Shown here: in pieces, positions 60,776-64,000 of the stretch
Layout of the letters: every line of letters begins with the position of its first letter
How positions within the stretch are numbered: the stretch's first letter is position 1
NCBI RefSeq assembly: GCF_018691265.1
Contig: NW_024881278.1
Coordinates: 186,001 to 250,000 of the forward strand
DNA length: 64,000 nucleotides
Reading direction: 5' to 3'
Source of the DNA: Tyto alba
Taxonomy: Eukaryota > Chordata > Aves > Strigiformes > Tytonidae
Program-made: the position numbers and the translations under genes
The notes under the pieces: generated by a model
What the model was told of the DNA's origin: nothing
Seen by the model: only the letters and a program-made list of their open reading frames with translations
The model's database searches: none

Positions 60776-63700
60776 GTAGACGTAGCACCGCGGTCTGGCG
60801 GGGGAAGGGGGGGAGTGTGTCGCCCCCCCTCCCCTTCCCCCTTCTCCCTTCCTCCCCCCCCCCCCCCTCCTCCCACGATGGTGGGTTCCGTTGCCAAGCA
60901 AGTGGGTCGGCCCTCCGAAATCTGAAGGGGGCTTCCGTTGCCAAGGGAACACCCTCGTCCCCGGCCCTGAGGGGGCTCTCCGCCATTGCGGGCAGCAAGG
61001 TCGTTCTCCGTCCCCCCACTTCTAGCGGGGTCTGCCCCGTCGCGGCGACCCCCCGCCCTGACCGTCTCCGGTTCTACTCCGGAGGGTCCCTGCCCCTCTC
61101 GCCTCCCCCTGCCGCCGCTTTGGCCGGCCCCGGGCCTCGGCGTTCGGCGGCGGCCGGGCCCCACTGCCGGCCTGGGGCTGGCGGTGCGGGACGGCGGCGT
61201 TTTCCCGGCTTCCTGCGGCCGCGGAGCCGCCCTGGGAGCCGGTTCTTCCCGCTGCTGGGCGTCTCTTTCACGGGCGGGCTCCGAGGGTCGGCTCCCCTCC
61301 AGGCCGAGCCGGGGGCTGCGGTGGTGCGGGGAGCGCACGCTGGCTCGCTCGTCTCTAGGCTAAGTTGATACCTTAAATTGTGTGCCTGAAAGCGAGCAGG
61401 GCTGTTCGTCCCGGCTACTGCTCCTGTTGCTGTCTTGCGTGGCAGTACCAGTGTTTCGTGCTTCTGTCTCTGTCAGACGTGAGGCTGACCAGTCAGAGGG
61501 CAAACTGGGAAGTCAGGAAAGGTGTCGTTAGGATGAGAGTCCTTCGTGATCCTTTCTGAAATTCAGAAGCATAGGAGAAGCAAAGCTAAAGCAACAGCAG
61601 CTGAACATAAGCTTGGCTCTGGGCTCTATAGCGTACTTCGACGTTTTTCTCTGCTCTGCAGCTGATGTTGTTATTTGTGTATCCGGTTGAACTCTTGCCT
61701 GGTGGGATGCAGCAGTCTGTCCCACAGGTAGGATGACTGGTTGTCACGTGCTCCTGTTTGGTGCTGGAGCACCGAGGAGATTTGAAGTGCAGCCTTTTGC
61801 ACTTCAGAGGGGAGAATCATGTGCAGCCGGTTGGACGCATCACTTTAACCATCTGCTTTCCAAGTGTCTTCTGGTCCATTTTTGCCATCACAGGGTGAGT
61901 GGGTGTGTTTAAGTAAAACTTGTATTGGTGGGCAGGACTGCAGGGGAACATTTAGAGCTATTCCACAATCTGAGGTGCGCAAAACTGGCACTGTTACTGC
62001 TTCTGACTAAGTGAATATGCCTAGAATTAAATCTTGTTTGTTTTGGGGCAATTTTGGTTTAATCTCAGCTTGCTTAAATGTTATGAAAGTTTCAGGACAG
62101 AAATCCTCTTGTTACTGTGCTCTTAGTATGCAAACTCCCTACTTTATTCATTGTTGAATTGAAAGGGGGTTTTGTATTGTTTTCCCCACCTTGCCAGCTT
62201 TCTTTGAGTATTTGTGTACTATGCCAATATTTTAATTACCCAAGTTTACTTGCCTTATGCTCTGTTTGTCTGTATTTCTGCAAACTCTTATTTTGATGTG
62301 CTCAGCTCTATTTCTGATGCAGTTTAACTGGCCTGTGGGCTTTGATGTCTTATTAATCAGATTTCAGTGTTCTGTACCTGATTTTGATGTATGTGAATTA
62401 GCTAAGTTATCCATGTTTATGGCTTAATTTTAAGGACATTACCTCCAACCATAGAGTGAATATTTACATTTGCAATTCCTCTATGCATCTGAAACCTGTT
62501 GAGTTTCATTGGATTTGTCAAGGTTTTCTTGATGATTATCATACTTACATTGCAGTAGCCTTCAGTTTGGTGCTCTGTGAGTGGCCAGTGTTTGGCACTG
62601 CTTGTGACTTTTCTTGAGTGAGACCTTCTTTGAGTGAGTTTATATTTACAATCTGTTTGTGACAGCTGAGATAGAAAGTGATCTATCAGGACCAGGATAC
62701 ACTAGGCTGGTATTACAGGTTTGGGGTTTTTTGTTGTTTAGTTTTGTTTTGGGATTTTTTTTTTTTTAGATGAGAGAGAGGTAAGTGCTTTCTGATTATA
62801 TTGTGGACAGTGAAGGGAAAATTTCTCCTAGATGGATTATTGCCTGTTTCATTTTGAGGCAAGGTCTTGCCCAAGGCACCTTCAAAGTGGAGTTTAAAAG
62901 TAGCCCAAAAATAATAACAAAAGCTGGTTACTTTTAATGTGACAAAGAGGAAGTAATGTAGTCCTAAGTGGTATCCGCACGTGAGCTTACTAGGGCTTTA
63001 TCTTAAATTTGTGAGGGGTTTCATAAAGCCTCTTTCATTTGTTTCATCCTGTTGTCTGAAAGTGAACTTCATGCTTGATGAAATAATTGTGTGAAGTTGA
63101 GAATAGCCATGTGATGATGATGCTCACCAGTGGTGGGGTTTCAGCAGAGTGGATCCAAGCACTCGGTGTACTCAGGCAGCTTCAAACTGTTATTTGTAAA
63201 TTGTGGGCTTCCCCCCTTAGCAGGGAGATCCATGTAGGGAGGTGTCTCTGCTGTTAGTGGGTAGGGATTATTGCCTTAATAAGATGACAATCTTGTTATG
63301 TTGACATTCTTGCTAAATGCTGACCTTTCTGTAACCTGCTTTCCTGGCAAAGTGTTGAGGAGTTGCAAGCAGAGCAAACTGGCATCTACTTCCTTGCTCT
63401 GTTTTAGTTGAACTGAGCTACAATGGGGCATGGGTTAAACATTTGATTTGTTTTATTTGTTTGGGGTTTTTTTGTTTGTTTGTTCGGTTTTTTGTTTGTT
63501 TTTTTTTTTTTTTGTTTTTTTTTTTTTTTTTGTTTTGTTTTGTTTTTTTTTTTTAAAGGCAGAGTCTCTACTGTGGAAATTTTTGAATTTGAAGTAAGAG
63601 CCTGTGGTGCAGACTCAAAGGGAGTGAAGATATGGGTCAGATTGATATGATCCTGATGCTGTGAGCCCTGCTGTTTAGCTGGTAGCTGGAAACATACTAG

Positions 63701-64000
63701 TGCACCCCATGGATTTTTGGCTTGAACCAATAGTTTATAATTACCTACCCTCCCACCCAAGTTCAACTTTCAAAGAGGCCTTGGAGAAGATGATAATGAA
63801 TGCATCACAAGAAAGATAATGGGTAACTTGTTCATGTCATTAGCTCTCTGTCAAATATACCCAGTCAACAATAATGCATCTCTTCTAACTAGTGCCACTG
63901 CAAGTTTGTTGTAGGAGATGAAGTGTTATCCGAGTTGCATAGTTCTTAATATATCCCAGGGACATAATCACTGGTTTTCAGTGAGGGTCTGAAAAAGAGA
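60776..64000 (+). other. MAP4K3: MAP4K3 intron 1 (partial)
   Basis: GC-rich at its start (to about 61.35 kb) and then ordinary AT-rich intron. A long T-rich tract lies at 63460-63556. No second exon was recognised. Confidence 0.75.
63460..63556 (-). repeat. T-rich tract (poly(A) on the minus strand)
   Basis: Runs of T up to about 18, broken by single G, e.g. TTTGTTTGTTTG at its left end. It may be a degenerate poly(A) tail or simple-sequence expansion; no retrocopy was recognised next to it. Confidence 0.8.

Larger units (their letters stand above)
59900..61360. promoter_or_regulatory. MAP4K3: MAP4K3 CpG island and promoter
   Basis: A CpG-dense region spans the upstream minisatellite, the 5' UTR, exon 1 and the start of intron 1. 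Just upstream of the coding start lie NRF1-type sites (60460-60470, 60527-60538) and a YY1-type site (60552-60562), the usual arrangement near a TATA-less start. The transcription start is probably around 60.5-60.6 kb. Confidence 0.8.

Noticed and set aside
59606..60952. Long overlapping frames up to 359 codons on both strands across the 60-kb repeat
   Set aside because: They run through an 18-bp stop-free minisatellite and CpG-rich DNA, are open in several frames at once, and have no domain or splice support.

Overview
This is vertebrate, and specifically avian, nuclear DNA. It has antisense CR1 LINE 3' ends, many solo LTRs of a bird ERVL family (TGTCCTGGTTTGGGCTG... to ...AAACCACAACA), CpG-island promoters and short exons with GT-AG introns. 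There is no bacterial-style operon structure. The LTR family suggests a neognath (probably Neoaves) bird. The species cannot be named from sequence alone.

Layout. 0-4.1 kb: an ERV gag scrap, then the 3' exons of a syntabulin-like (SYBU) gene broken by in-frame stops, then an ERV leader/gag fragment fused to a partial ERVL LTR. 4.35-6.65 kb: 5' LTR, primer-binding site and decayed gag of a gammaretrovirus-like provirus that stops beside the next gene. 6.69-11.1 kb, minus strand: the last five exons of ECD (ecdysoneless), open and phase-consistent, without the exons for the N-terminal ~60% of the protein. 14.0-14.75 kb: an orphan CpG island with a ZNF143-type motif, NRF1-type motifs and a (GGGGC)13 tract. 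16.25-17.6 kb: the 3' end of an ERVL provirus. 21.1-22.1 kb: an olfactory receptor pseudogene. 22.4-27.6 kb: a solo ERVL LTR, a CR1 copy with a (GGAAT)11(AGAAT)16 tail, and an inverted gamma-type LTR. 30.78-37.03 kb: a two-LTR, betaretrovirus-like (ERVK) provirus with an alpharetrovirus-type env. Its 3' LTR abuts the reverse transcriptase of a different, gamma-type provirus (37.03-40.49 kb) whose own 3' LTR is split by a 409-bp solo LTR with a perfect 6-bp target duplication. 41-59 kb: mostly non-coding, with ERVL LTRs and CR1 pieces. 59.9-61.4 kb: the CpG-island promoter and first coding exon of MAP4K3. The window ends inside its intron 1. A 16-copy 18-bp minisatellite sits just upstream of that exon.

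How the parts relate. The only host coding segments that look intact are the ECD C-terminal exons and MAP4K3 exon 1. SYBU and the olfactory receptor are broken. The host fragments belong to unrelated gene neighbourhoods in other amniotes, so the window looks like a mosaic held together by retroviral and LINE insertions. It could be a rearranged, repeat-rich region such as a sex-linked or other non-recombining segment, or it could reflect assembly joins. The retroviral block is a nested, recombined stack, and it is the most informative structure here.
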